Source: Pseudogemmatithrix sp036675455
GTDB taxonomy: Bacteria > Gemmatimonadota > Gemmatimonadetes > Gemmatimonadales > Gemmatimonadaceae
Length of the DNA: 64,000 bases
Direction of reading: 5' to 3'
Assembly: GCA_036675455.1 (NCBI GenBank)
Contig: JAKFFA010000036.1
Coordinates: 1 to 64,000, forward strand
Part shown: positions 1 to 7,400 of the stretch, in pieces
Position numbering within the stretch: position 1 is the first letter of the stretch
Layout of the letters: each line of letters opens with the position of its first letter
The notes under the pieces: generated by a model
Database searches by the model: none
The model's input: the letters and a program-made list of their open reading frames with translations, nothing else
Told to the model about the DNA's origin: nothing
Made by a program: the position numbers and the translations under genes

Positions 1-161
1 AGCGTGTGCGTCACGCGCGCCACGTCGTCGTGCACCGCGACGCCGTAGACGAGGCCCATCGTGACGATATCGAGCCCGACTTCGGGGTCGATCACGGTCT
101 CGAGTGTGCGCCAGACGAGGGGCGTGCGGGGGTCCTCGGGGCGGGGATTCGGTTCGGGCAT
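1..161 (-). CDS. MIP18/DUF59 family metal-sulfur cluster assembly factor (partial, runs off left edge)
   Basis: Reading the minus strand from the ATG at 161 gives 53 residues with a typical MIP18/PaaD/SufT opening: an acidic-Pro N-terminus, then WRTLETVIDPEVGLDIVTMG and LVYGVAV. The D-P-E-V and D-I-V-x-M-G-L-V-Y signature is diagnostic for this fold, which helps deliver or assemble Fe-S clusters. The gene continues beyond base 1, so its C-terminus, including any conserved cysteine, is not visible. It is transcribed away from the Crp/Fnr gene, with a Crp-type operator 55 bases upstream. The Mrp ATPase at 1691 carries a similar N-terminal domain, so both probably serve the same Fe-S task. Confidence 0.85.
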   Translation of the reverse strand, partial: MPEPNPRPEDPRTPLVWRTLETVIDPEVGLDIVTMGLVYGVAVHDDVARVTHT

Positions 162-215
162 TGCATGTGCTCCGGGCTAAGTTCGTCTATGATGCCGCGG
201 AGGTGCTGGCGTTGA

Positions 216-232
216 TGTGACGGTTGTCGCAC
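216..232. promoter_or_regulatory. Crp/Fnr-type operator, copy 1
   Basis: The site TGTGA-CGGTTG-TCGCA (216-231) matches the CRP consensus TGTGA-N6-TCACA at 9 of 10 positions. The 17 bases 216-232 recur exactly, inverted, at 1641-1657 before mrp. The centre lies 62 bases before the MIP18 start at 161. A hexamer resembling a -10 (CATCAT, minus strand 194-189) would place the start point near 182, with the operator centred at about -41.5, as in class II activation. The neighbouring Crp/Fnr protein is the obvious ligand. The motif is seen directly; its function is inferred. Confidence 0.65.
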
Positions 233-250
233 ACCGCGGGGGCGGGATGC

Positions 251-838
251 GGGATGCGGGGAACGGCTTGGCACGCGGAGGCGCGGAGGTGCGAAGTTGG
301 CCAGTACCGGGTAAGAGGGCGCGGAGGTGGGTGAGCCACGTCCGTGCGGATGTTCTCGATGCTGCTTTTTCTCTTGCGGCGGTGAACTGGTTCGGAGGTG
401 AAATCGTGAAGGAAACTGACGAGATTTCTGGGACGATCGTCGACGCGGCGTTTCGGCTGCAGATGGACCTTGGGCCTGGTCTGCTCGAGTCTGTATACGC
501 GTCTGTGCTCGCGCGCGATCTCGAACGGCGCGGGCTTGTGGTCGAACGGCAGCGCCCGGTGTCGTTCAGATACGATGACCTATTTTTCGAGGAGGCCCTG
601 CGACTCGACTTGCTCGTCGAGAAGCAAGTCATCGTGGAGGTCAAGTCAGTGGAACGTCTCATCCTGGTCCATTCGAAACAGCTCCTGACGTACCTTCGAG
701 TGATGAACCTTCACGTCGGCCTCTTGATCAACTTCGGTTCTCCCACATTCAAAGAGGGTATTCGCCGAATCGTGAACGACCATCGATCCTCTCTCTCTGC
801 CCCTCCGCGCCTCCGCGTGAACAAAGCCCCCGCATCCC
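251..838. mobile_element. Inverted-repeat-bounded unit carrying the GxxExxY gene
   Basis: A perfect 18-base inverted repeat flanks the GxxExxY gene: CACGCGGAGGCGCGGAGG at 272-289 and its reverse complement at 802-819. A second, outer pair matches over 11 bases (GGGATGCGGGG at 251-261, complement at 828-838). Together they form imperfect terminal repeats of about 37 to 39 bases. The unit lies between operator copy 1 (216-232) and the crp start (864). Without it the operator would be about 45 bases from crp, so it looks like an insertion. No transposase is present, so any movement would need help in trans. No target-site duplication is obvious. Confidence 0.55.
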
Positions 839-867
839 CTCCCGCAGTCAAGAAGCGAGTGTCATGA
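406..867 (+). CDS. GxxExxY family protein
   Basis: A 153-residue protein with the family signature G-P-G-L-L-E-S-V-Y near residue 25, followed by DLLVEKQVIVEVKSVE, a PDDEXK-nuclease-like D...ExK core. The GTG at 406 is preferred over an upstream ATG at 217 because GGAGGTG at 394-400 is well spaced and the family starts just before the E-T-D-E-I segment. The C-terminal 20 or so residues are encoded by the right inverted repeat, and the stop codon overlaps the crp ATG, so the frame runs out of the repeat into the host sequence. The function of the family is unknown. From memory, it is often multicopy in high-GC environmental genomes. Confidence 0.8.
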   Translation: MKETDEISGTIVDAAFRLQMDLGPGLLESVYASVLARDLERRGLVVERQRPVSFRYDDLFFEEALRLDLLVEKQVIVEVKSVERLILVHSKQLLTYLRVMNLHVGLLINFGSPTFKEGIRRIVNDHRSSLSAPPRLRVNKAPASPPAVKKRVS

Positions 868-1571
868 CGGAACTCGATCTGATCCGCTCCCTCCCGCTGT
901 TCGCGGGATTTGGGGAGGACGCCCTGACCCGCCTCGCCTCGCGCAGCGTCATACGCACGCATCCGGCGGGGACTGTGCTCTTTACCACCGGTGAGGAGTG
1001 CCGCGGGCTGTTTGTGGTGGAATCCGGTCGCGTCCGCATCTACCGCACGAGTCCCACCGGGCGCGAGCAGGTGCTGCACACGGAAGGGCCCGGACGGCCC
1101 ATCGCGGAGCTGCCGCTGTTCGACGGCGGGGCGTACCCCGCCTCGGCGGTGACCGAGATCGAGTCGCGGTTGCTGTTTCTGCCGCGCGCCGAGTTCGAGG
1201 CGCTTTACCGTGACAACCCCGATGTCGCCGCCATGGTGATCCGCGGCCTCGGCAAGCGCCTGCGCCACCTCGTGCATGTCACCGAGACGCTCGCGTTCCG
1301 CGACGTGGCCGCGCGCCTCGCGAGCTACCTCGCCGAGTTCGCCGCGCAGCACGGCACCGCGACGGACGCCGGCACCGAGATCGTGCTCGACCGCACGCGC
1401 GAGGAGCTCTCGTTCGAACTCGGTACCGCCCGGGAGTCCGTGTCGCGCGCCTTGAAGCAACTCTCGCAGAAGGGTGTGATCGAGCCGCTGGGCCGCAAGC
1501 GACTCCTCATTCCCGACGTGGCGCGCCTGCGCACGCTCGGGCGGCCGGGGGAACGCACGAACTACGAGTAG
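864..1571 (+). CDS. Crp/Fnr family transcriptional regulator
   Basis: The protein has 235 residues: a cyclic-nucleotide-binding fold (about 10-120), the long dimer helix (about 125-155) and a winged helix (about 165-225). The recognition helix contains TARESVSRAL, with the R-E-x-x-x-R pattern of Crp and the E-x-x-S-R pattern of Fnr. There is only one cysteine, near residue 47, so it cannot hold an Fnr-type [4Fe-4S] cluster. A haem/NO sensor (Dnr-like) or cyclic-nucleotide sensor is more likely. The start overlaps the GxxExxY stop by four bases. Matching Crp-type operators lie before MIP18 and before mrp, suggesting it controls both, plausibly in response to NO or low oxygen. Confidence 0.9.
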   Translation: MTELDLIRSLPLFAGFGEDALTRLASRSVIRTHPAGTVLFTTGEECRGLFVVESGRVRIYRTSPTGREQVLHTEGPGRPIAELPLFDGGAYPASAVTEIESRLLFLPRAEFEALYRDNPDVAAMVIRGLGKRLRHLVHVTETLAFRDVAARLASYLAEFAAQHGTATDAGTEIVLDRTREELSFELGTARESVSRALKQLSQKGVIEPLGRKRLLIPDVARLRTLGRPGERTNYE

Positions 1572-1640
1572 GGGCGCACGGTAGGGCGAACCATGGCCTA
1601 CGCCATCGAATCGGCCGCCGAGAGAGCGATGCGGCGGCTC

Positions 1641-1657
1641 GTGCGACAACCGTCACA
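1641..1657. promoter_or_regulatory. Crp/Fnr-type operator, copy 2 (mrp promoter)
   Basis: The 17 bases GTGCGACAACCGTCACA are the exact reverse complement of 216-232 and contain TGCGA-N6-TCACA. The centre (about 1649.5) lies 41.5 bases before the mrp ATG at 1691. Class II activation would therefore place transcription start at, or almost at, the start codon, giving a leaderless or nearly leaderless mRNA. Identity over 17 bases in two non-coding sites around a Crp/Fnr gene strongly suggests a shared regulator. Binding has not been shown. Confidence 0.6.
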
Positions 1658-1690
1658 CCCCGTTCCTGCGCAGCCGGACATGCTTCGCGC

Positions 1691-2785
1691 ATGGGAACCA
1701 CCAACCCTCCGGTCAGCGACGACGCAGCACAGTCCGCGCTGACGATCGATGCCATCACGCTGGCGCTGCGCGACGTCCGCTACCCCGGCCTGACACGCGA
1801 CATCGTCGCGTTCGGCATGGTGCACCACATCAGTGAATGCGACGGGCGCGTCAAGGTGCAGCTCGCCTTGCATGCGCGTGACAAGGGTGTGCTGCCGGAA
1901 CTCGAGGCGCGCATCGGCGAGGTGCTGCGTCCCTTGGGCGCATCGTTGATCGCGGTCGAGGCCGTGGCCCCGACGCCGGCCGCGCCACCGCCGCACGCCT
2001 CGCGTGGCACACCCGACCCGTGGGCGGACCAGGTGCGTCTCTCGCGCGTCAAGCATGTGATCGCGGTCGGGGCGGGCAAGGGCGGCGTGGGCAAGAGCAC
2101 CGTGGCGGTCAACCTCGCGTTCGCGCTGCAGCGCGAGGGCCTGCGCGCCGCACTGCTGGACGCCGATATCTACGGACCGAGCGTGCCGATCCTGCTCGGC
2201 ATCGAGGACGGCGCGACGCAGGTGCGCATGTCGCCCGAGAAGACGATCCTGCCGATCATCTCGCATGGCCTGCCGATGATCAGCTTCGGCTTCTTCCTGG
2301 GCGAGGGCTCGCCCGCGATCTGGCGCGGGCCGATGGTCTCGAAGGCCGTCAAGCAGTTCGCGCGCGGCGTCGAGTGGCCCGAGCTCGATGTGCTCGTCGT
2401 GGACCTGCCGCCGGGCACCGGCGACATCCCGCTAAGCTTGGTGCAGTCGGTCGAGGTCTCGGGCGCGGTGATCGTCACGCAGCCGCCGCGCGTCGCGGCG
2501 GCCGAGGCGCGCAAGGCCGTCGAGATGTTTCGCACGCTTGAGGTGAAAGTGCTCGGCGTGGTGGAGAACATGAGCGGCCCGTTCGGACGCGGCGCCGGCG
2601 TGGCCGTGGCCACCGAGGCCGGCGTTCCGTTCCTCGGCGAGGTGCCATTCGATCCGCGGATCGTGACTGAGGGCGACGAGGGCACGCCGACGATGGTGGT
2701 GCGGCCGGATGGGGCGAGCGGCACCGCATTCGACGCGATTGCGCGTGGGGTCGCGGCCGGCCTTGGCTGGGAGCACGTCGCATGA
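1691..2785 (+). CDS. Mrp/ApbC/NBP35 family P-loop ATPase, Fe-S cluster carrier
   Basis: The 364 residues have an N-terminal MIP18-like domain (about 15-95) followed by the P-loop domain with the deviant Walker A G-K-G-G-V-G-K-S-T near residue 123, D-L-P-P-G-T-G-D (Walker B side) and V-V-E-N-M-S. The family loads or carries Fe-S clusters. The CxxC cluster-bridging pair that usually follows E-N-M-S is absent here: the segment reads ENMSGPFGRGAG, and only one cysteine occurs in the whole protein. Similar CxxC-less forms are known to me from actinobacterial Mrp. It follows a Crp-type site and overlaps the next gene by four bases (ATGA), so it probably heads an operon with the NnrS-like and DUF2249 genes. 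Confidence 0.9.
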   Translation: MGTTNPPVSDDAAQSALTIDAITLALRDVRYPGLTRDIVAFGMVHHISECDGRVKVQLALHARDKGVLPELEARIGEVLRPLGASLIAVEAVAPTPAAPPPHASRGTPDPWADQVRLSRVKHVIAVGAGKGGVGKSTVAVNLAFALQREGLRAALLDADIYGPSVPILLGIEDGATQVRMSPEKTILPIISHGLPMISFGFFLGEGSPAIWRGPMVSKAVKQFARGVEWPELDVLVVDLPPGTGDIPLSLVQSVEVSGAVIVTQPPRVAAAEARKAVEMFRTLEVKVLGVVENMSGPFGRGAGVAVATEAGVPFLGEVPFDPRIVTEGDEGTPTMVVRPDGASGTAFDAIARGVAAGLGWEHVA

Positions 2786-4203
2786 GTGCGCCCGTCATGC
2801 ACACGACCGCCATGGTCGCGGCCGCGGCGATCGCCGAGAAGGAACCGTCCGTCGCACCCGCCAATGGGGCCCCCACGCGTGGCCTGCCCACGCACCCGTC
2901 CTCGACTCACTCCCTGCGGCTGCAGGCCCTGCACTTCACGGCGGCGATCGCCTACCTGATTGCGGGCGGCGTCGGCCTCGTGTGGGTGGCGCCAGACATC
3001 GCCATGGGCGCCTTCGCGGCGCCGCGCGTCGCCGGCATCACGCACCTGTTCACGCTCGGCTGGCTCACGATGACGATCTTCGGCGCGCTGTATCAGCTGC
3101 TGCCGGTCGCGCTGGGGGCGCCGATCCGATCGCGTGCCGTGGCGCATGCGAGCTTCTGGACCTTCGCACCCGGCGTGGCATTCTTCGCGGCCGGCGTCGC
3201 GACGGGTGGTGGCGCGCTGCAGCACATGGGAATCGCGCTCGTGAGCACGGGTGTGCTGCTCGCCGTCGGCAACTTTGCCGCCACGCTCGCGGGCAAGCCG
3301 GCGGACACGCGTGATGTCACGTGGGCGGGCATGGCGCTGGCGACGGCCTTCCTCGCGTCCACGCTCGTGCTCGGCATCGTGCTGTTGCACAACCTGCACA
3401 CCGGGTTCATCGCGGCGGCGCGCGTCCGTGTGCTCGCCATGCACCTGCACGTCGCGGCGGTCGGTTGGGTGCTGATGATGATCGTCGGCGTCTCGCACCG
3501 GCTGCTGCCGATGTTCCTGCTCGCGCACGGGGCGAACACGCGCTGGACGCGCCACGCGCTCGCGTTGCTGACGACGGGCGTCCTCTCGCTCACGGCAGGG
3601 CTGTACACCCAACTGGCTGCTGTCACCTGGCTGGGCGCCGTGCTCATGATGGGCGGCGTGGGCTGCTACATCCGGCAAGTGTACGCGTTCCATCGCGTGC
3701 GCATCCGCAAGCGGCTCGATCCCGGCATGCGATTCGTCGCTGTCGCCCTTGGCTTCCTCGTCGCGGGCGCGCTCACCGGACCGTTTGCGCTCGCCACGGG
3801 CGTCGCACATCCGCGCGTCGCAACCGCGTACGTGCTGCTCGGGCTGCTCGGCGGGCTCGTGCTCTATGTGATCGGCTTCTTCTACAAGATCGTTCCGCTG
3901 CTCGCGTGGACGCACCGGTACGGCGGCCGCTCCGGCCGCGGCGACGAGAAGCTGCCCACCGTGGCGGACATGTTCTCGCCGCGCGTGGCGCTCGTGCAGT
4001 TGGTGCTGATGGCCGCCGGCGTGCTGTTGTTGCTCGGCGGCATCGTCGTGAGCAGCTTGGCGGCGCTCGGCGTCGTCGTCGATGCCGGTACCGCGGCAAC
4101 CGTATCGGCGCACGTCGCACGCTGCGGCGCCGTGCTCTTCCTCGTGGGCTCGCTGTTGTTCGCGGGCCAGATCACCCGCGTCGTCTTTGGAGGCACCGCA
4201 TGA
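2782..4203 (+). CDS. Multi-pass membrane protein, NnrS/heme-copper-oxidase-like
   Basis: A protein of 473 residues with about 12 predicted membrane segments after a 50-residue Pro/Ala-rich N-terminus. Histidines sit in membrane-like contexts: ITHLFTLGW, AMHLHVAAVGW, GVSHRLLPMF and LLAWTHRYG, a pattern shared by NnrS and by heme-copper oxidase subunit I relatives. NnrS proteins are haem-copper membrane proteins that relieve nitric-oxide stress. The gene is ATGA-coupled to mrp and overlaps the DUF2249 gene, all downstream of a Crp-type site, which supports a nitrogen-oxide or anaerobic role. An NnrS assignment rather than a cytochrome oxidase-like orphan is inferred from context. Confidence 0.6.
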   Translation: MSAPVMHTTAMVAAAAIAEKEPSVAPANGAPTRGLPTHPSSTHSLRLQALHFTAAIAYLIAGGVGLVWVAPDIAMGAFAAPRVAGITHLFTLGWLTMTIFGALYQLLPVALGAPIRSRAVAHASFWTFAPGVAFFAAGVATGGGALQHMGIALVSTGVLLAVGNFAATLAGKPADTRDVTWAGMALATAFLASTLVLGIVLLHNLHTGFIAAARVRVLAMHLHVAAVGWVLMMIVGVSHRLLPMFLLAHGANTRWTRHALALLTTGVLSLTAGLYTQLAAVTWLGAVLMMGGVGCYIRQVYAFHRVRIRKRLDPGMRFVAVALGFLVAGALTGPFALATGVAHPRVATAYVLLGLLGGLVLYVIGFFYKIVPLLAWTHRYGGRSGRGDEKLPTVADMFSPRVALVQLVLMAAGVLLLLGGIVVSSLAALGVVVDAGTAATVSAHVARCGAVLFLVGSLLFAGQITRVVFGGTA

Positions 4204-4763
4204 CCAGCACCGCACCAGCGGACAAGATGGCTTCTCGCGTCGTCGAGCTCGATGTGCGCCCCGACCTGCGCGCCGGCCGCGAGCCGTTCGGCCGCATCAT
4301 GGCCACCGTACAGGCGCTGCGCGACGGCGAGGAGTTGCTGCTGCGCGCGACATTCGAGCCCGTGCCCCTGTTCCATGTGCTGATGGAGCAGGGTTTCCGG
4401 CACGAGGCCACCGAGCATGGGCCGCAGGACTGGTCCGTGCGGTTCTGGAAGCCGGAACGGAAGGCGGCTTCGCAGGGTCCTGATGTTCCCGCTGTTCCCA
4501 CCACCACCTCAACCCAACCCATGTCCACTTCATCCGCTCCGGTCGCGGAGCTCGACGTCCGCGTGATCCCGCCGCGTGACAAGCACCCGACAATCTTCCG
4601 CACGCTCGAGGCGCTCAAGCCCGGCGAGGCGCTGTTGCTGCTCAACGACCACGACCCGCGGCCGCTGCGTTATCAGCTCGACGCCGAGCATCCGGGCGGC
4701 TACGACTGGACCTACGAGGCGCAGGGCCCGGAGCTCTGGAAGGTGCGCATCAGTCGCAAGTGA
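4200..4763 (+). CDS. Tandem DUF2249 domain protein
   Basis: The 187 residues contain two similar domains. Each begins with an ELDVR motif (about 17 and 115), followed by I-x-x-x-x-x-A-L-x-x-G-E-x-L-L-L and a C-terminal W-x-V-R/K segment (DWSVRFWK; ELWKVRIS). This is DUF2249, a small domain often encoded with hemerythrin, NnrS, MIP18 and Crp/Fnr genes in denitrifiers. The two domains are joined by a Thr/Pro/Ser-rich linker (about 90-112) containing an internal ATG, so a gene fusion or duplication is likely. The start codon overlaps the previous stop. The biochemical function is unknown; the neighbours point to NO or nitrous-oxide metabolism. Confidence 0.75.
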   Translation: MTSTAPADKMASRVVELDVRPDLRAGREPFGRIMATVQALRDGEELLLRATFEPVPLFHVLMEQGFRHEATEHGPQDWSVRFWKPERKAASQGPDVPAVPTTTSTQPMSTSSAPVAELDVRVIPPRDKHPTIFRTLEALKPGEALLLLNDHDPRPLRYQLDAEHPGGYDWTYEAQGPELWKVRISRK

Positions 4764-4771
4764 TATCCGGG

Positions 4772-4860
4772 CCTCTCGCTGTGGGGAAGGCGAGAGGTCG
4801 GTGCAAGTGAAGGTGAAGGCGAAGGTGACGGGCGCCGCGCACTGGAACGCGGCGCCCGTC
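4772..4860. terminator. Two hairpins between convergent genes
   Basis: The first hairpin (4772-4797) has an 8-base-pair stem CCTCTCGC/GCGAGAGG. The second (4827-4860) has a perfect 13-base-pair stem GACGGGCGCCGCG/CGCGGCGCCCGTC with an 8-base loop. They lie between the ends of the DUF2249 gene (plus) and mnhG (minus), so they probably stop transcription from both sides. There is no long T-tract, as is usual in this GC-rich DNA. GAAGGT/GAAGGC repeats at 4810-4826 separate the two. Confidence 0.6.
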
Positions 4861-4865
4861 GCACG

Positions 4866-5243
4866 TCAATCACCTGTGAATTCAGACTCCGTCCGCTCTT
4901 CCAGACTGAGTTCTTCGCGCTCGAGCACGCCGGCCAGCGGGTCGCCGAGCTCGAGTCCGCGCAGTGCCGCGCCGGACATGTACGCGGCGCGGCCGAGCAA
5001 CTGCGACGACACGGACAGCGTCAGTAGCGTGTAGACGATGGTCAGCGCGCCGGCGCTCAGGTGATCGACACCGCCGCCCACGAGCGCTCCGAGGATCACG
5101 AGGGATGTCCCCAGACCGCCGGCCTTGGTGGAGGCGTGCATGCGCTGAAAAGCGTCCGGCAACCGCGCGACGCCGACCGCGGCGATGCAGATGAAGAGCA
5201 CGCCGGCGCCCAGCAGCGTGGCCGCGAGGACGGTTCGCATCAC
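4866..5243 (-). CDS. mnhG: Multisubunit Na+/H+ antiporter subunit G
   Basis: The 125-residue protein has three membrane helices and the MnhG/PhaG signature G-x-x-R-x-P-D-x-F-x-R-x-H-A-x-T-K-A-x-G-L-G (VARLPDAFQRMHASTKAGG, about 26-44). It is the last gene of the mnhAB-C-D-E-F-G operon and overlaps mnhF by four bases. The acidic tail (LEREELSLEERTESE) is cytoplasmic. The complex exchanges cytoplasmic Na+ (or K+) for external H+ and supports alkali and salt tolerance. Hairpins immediately after the stop probably end the operon transcript. Confidence 0.93.
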   Translation of the reverse strand: MMRTVLAATLLGAGVLFICIAAVGVARLPDAFQRMHASTKAGGLGTSLVILGALVGGGVDHLSAGALTIVYTLLTLSVSSQLLGRAAYMSGAALRGLELGDPLAGVLEREELSLEERTESEFTGD

Positions 5244-5518
5244 GGTCCACGCCCCTTGCGTTTGAGGAACGACGCGAGCGCCGCCGTCGCCACGAAGTTG
5301 ATCAGCGCGACGCAGAGGCCGATGTCGAGGAACGCGCCATTGCCCGTGGCCACCGTGGTCAGCGCCGCGAGTGCGATGCCAACGGCCGTGAGCATGTCAA
5401 AGGCGACAAAGCGGTCCGCATAGCCCGGGCCCTTCACCATGCGGTAGCCGGCAAGGCCGAGCGGCAGCGCGAGCACCGCAGCCAGCGCGGTGGCGACGGC
5501 CTGCAGGTCGATGTTCAT
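5240..5518 (-). CDS. mnhF: Multisubunit Na+/H+ antiporter subunit F
   Basis: A 92-residue protein with three membrane helices. The conserved RMVKGPGYADRFVAFDML segment (about 26-43) is the MnhF/PhaF hallmark. Size and position between E and G match the family. It overlaps both neighbours by four bases (ATGA), so the subunits are translationally coupled. It ends in a basic KRKGRG tail. Confidence 0.93.
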   Translation of the reverse strand: MNIDLQAVATALAAVLALPLGLAGYRMVKGPGYADRFVAFDMLTAVGIALAALTTVATGNGAFLDIGLCVALINFVATAALASFLKRKGRGP

Positions 5519-5877
5519 TGCGAATCCCCCGCGCCTTCAAGCCGTCGGATGCGGCTCTCATATGTCTGCTTCATGTAGGCGACGCGCACTGCCGGGTCCG
5601 GCGCGTCGAGGAAATGCACATACAGGGACCGGTGATCCGGCGCGATGTGCAGCGTCGTCGAGCCGGGTGTCATGGACACGAGCGTGGCAAACAGCGACGT
5701 CCCCCACGCGGTGCGTGCATCCACCGGGATGATCACGATCGCGGGTGCGTACGCGCGGCGCGGCGACACGACGATGCGCGCGACGGTGAGTGACGCCATC
5801 ACGAGGTCGTACGCGAACATGGCCGCCAGCGCGAGGGCGGCCCACGCCCGCCGCAACACACCACGCGATGCGTTCAT
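5515..5877 (-). CDS. mnhE: Multisubunit Na+/H+ antiporter subunit E
   Basis: A 120-residue protein starting at the ATG at 5877, which overlaps the mnhD stop. It has an N-terminal membrane helix pair (about 12-35), then a soluble domain with FATLVSMTPGSTTLHI, the conserved N/S-x-I/V-x-L-T-P-G-T motif of MnhE, and YVHFLDAPD. The usual E subunit is about 160 residues, so this copy is short at the N-terminus. A much longer frame continues upstream through mnhD, but it is only a shadow of that gene. Confidence 0.88.
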   Translation of the reverse strand: MNASRGVLRRAWAALALAAMFAYDLVMASLTVARIVVSPRRAYAPAIVIIPVDARTAWGTSLFATLVSMTPGSTTLHIAPDHRSLYVHFLDAPDPAVRVAYMKQTYESRIRRLEGAGDSQ

Positions 5878-7400
5878 GGCGCCTCCGCGGCCGGCGGCGG
5901 CATCGACGGCACGCGCTCCGTCCCTGGGGTCACCTGCGCCGCCGCATGGCGCGCGAACCGTGTCACCGGCTCGACAAAGAGTCCCATGCCGATGGTGCAT
6001 GCCGCCAAGATCGTCAGCGCGGCCAGCATTGCGGGCGGGATCGGCCGCACGGCGCGCTTGCGCTCCGGCGGCGTCTTCCAGAATACCTGCGTCCAGAGGT
6101 TGCTCATGCCGTAGAGCGTGAGGAAGCTCGCGGCGAGCGCGATCAGTGCGATGATCGTGCTGCCACCGCGGAAGGCGGCATCGATCACCATGAACTTGGA
6201 CCAGAATCCGGAAAACGGCGGCACGCCCGCCAACGAGAGCAATAACACCGCATACAGCGCGGCAAACCGTGGCCGCAGGCGCATGAGGCCACCGGCGCGC
6301 CGCAGGTCGTGGCTGCCTGTGGCGCGCGCGATGGCGCCTTCGCCGAGGAACAAGCCCGTTTGCAGCAGCAGTGTGTGCACCATGTAGTAGATCGCCGCGG
6401 CGATGCCGGCCAGCGAAGCGATCGACAGACCCGCCGCGAGGTAACCCACCTGCCCCGTGACCTGATACGCGAACACGCGACGGATGTCGGTCTGCGCGTT
6501 CGCGGCCAGCACGCCGACGAGCATCGTCGCCGCAGCCACGAGCGCCAACGCGGTGGCAAGGCCGGGCACGGCGATGCCATCCACGAGGCCGAAGACGGAT
6601 ACGAACACGCGCAGCGATGCATAGAACGCCACCTTCGTGAGCAATCCGGCCAGCGCCGCCGAAACGGACGTCGGTGCGGTGTGGTACGACGACGGCAGCC
6701 AGAAGAACAACGGAAAGAGTCCCGTCTTGAGCGCAAAACCCGCGAGCAAGAGGAAGGCCGCCGCCGTGCGCGCGACCGTCGGCGGCCGGCCGGCCACTTC
6801 CGACGCCATGCGCACGAGGTCGAGCGTGCCGGTTTCCGCGTACAGCAAACCGATGCCGAGCAGGATGAACGACGCGCCCAGGATGCTGAGGGTCGCATAG
6901 CGGACCGCGCCATCGAGTTGCGCGGCACGGCGGTCGAGCGTGATGAGGCCCACGGCCGCGATGAGCATCAGCTCGAACCACACATACAGGTTGAACAGGT
7001 CGCCCGTCAGGAACGCACCGTTGACGGCGGCCAGCATGGCCAGGAACATCGGATCGAAGCCTGCGCGCCGGCGCCGCGACCGGATGTCGGCACGCGCAAA
7101 CACGGCGACCGCCAAGGCCGCGGTCCCGACGGCCACGGAGCCCAGCGCGCCCAAACGATCCGCGACGAACGTGATGCCGAAGGGAGCGCCCCATCCCCCG
7201 AAGGCGACGGAGACGGTGTCAAAGGAAATGACACGCCCGAGCAGTAACACGGACGACGCGAGCATGAGCAACACCGCGGCTTCCATCACGCTGCGCTGTA
7301 CCGTCTCGTGATACCGTAGCAGGAGCGTGATCGCGGCCGCCGCGAGCGGGACCAACACCGGCCACACCGCCGCGCCGTCGACGAGAAAGGACGCGTTCAT
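5874..7400 (-). CDS. mnhD: Multisubunit Na+/H+ antiporter subunit D (NuoN-like)
   Basis: The 508-residue protein has about 14 membrane segments and belongs to the proton-conducting membrane transporter family (PF00361), related to complex I subunits NuoL/M/N. Visible landmarks include LFNLYVWFELMLIAAVGL with the conserved membrane glutamate, an FALKTGLFPLFFWLPSSYH segment with the conserved lysine, and VPPFSGFWSKFMV. It overlaps mnhC by four bases. It forms one of the two proton/sodium pathways in the antiporter. Confidence 0.93.
   Translation of the reverse strand: MNASFLVDGAAVWPVLVPLAAAAITLLLRYHETVQRSVMEAAVLLMLASSVLLLGRVISFDTVSVAFGGWGAPFGITFVADRLGALGSVAVGTAALAVAVFARADIRSRRRRAGFDPMFLAMLAAVNGAFLTGDLFNLYVWFELMLIAAVGLITLDRRAAQLDGAVRYATLSILGASFILLGIGLLYAETGTLDLVRMASEVAGRPPTVARTAAAFLLLAGFALKTGLFPLFFWLPSSYHTAPTSVSAALAGLLTKVAFYASLRVFVSVFGLVDGIAVPGLATALALVAAATMLVGVLAANAQTDIRRVFAYQVTGQVGYLAAGLSIASLAGIAAAIYYMVHTLLLQTGLFLGEGAIARATGSHDLRRAGGLMRLRPRFAALYAVLLLSLAGVPPFSGFWSKFMVIDAAFRGGSTIIALIALAASFLTLYGMSNLWTQVFWKTPPERKRAVRPIPPAMLAALTILAACTIGMGLFVEPVTRFARHAAAQVTPGTERVPSMPPPAAEAP

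Noticed and set aside
2170..4215. A 681-codon open frame on the minus strand
   Set aside because: It lies opposite the Mrp and NnrS-like genes, is dominated by Arg/His/Gln/Glu and shows no domain. It is a product of GC-rich codon bias.
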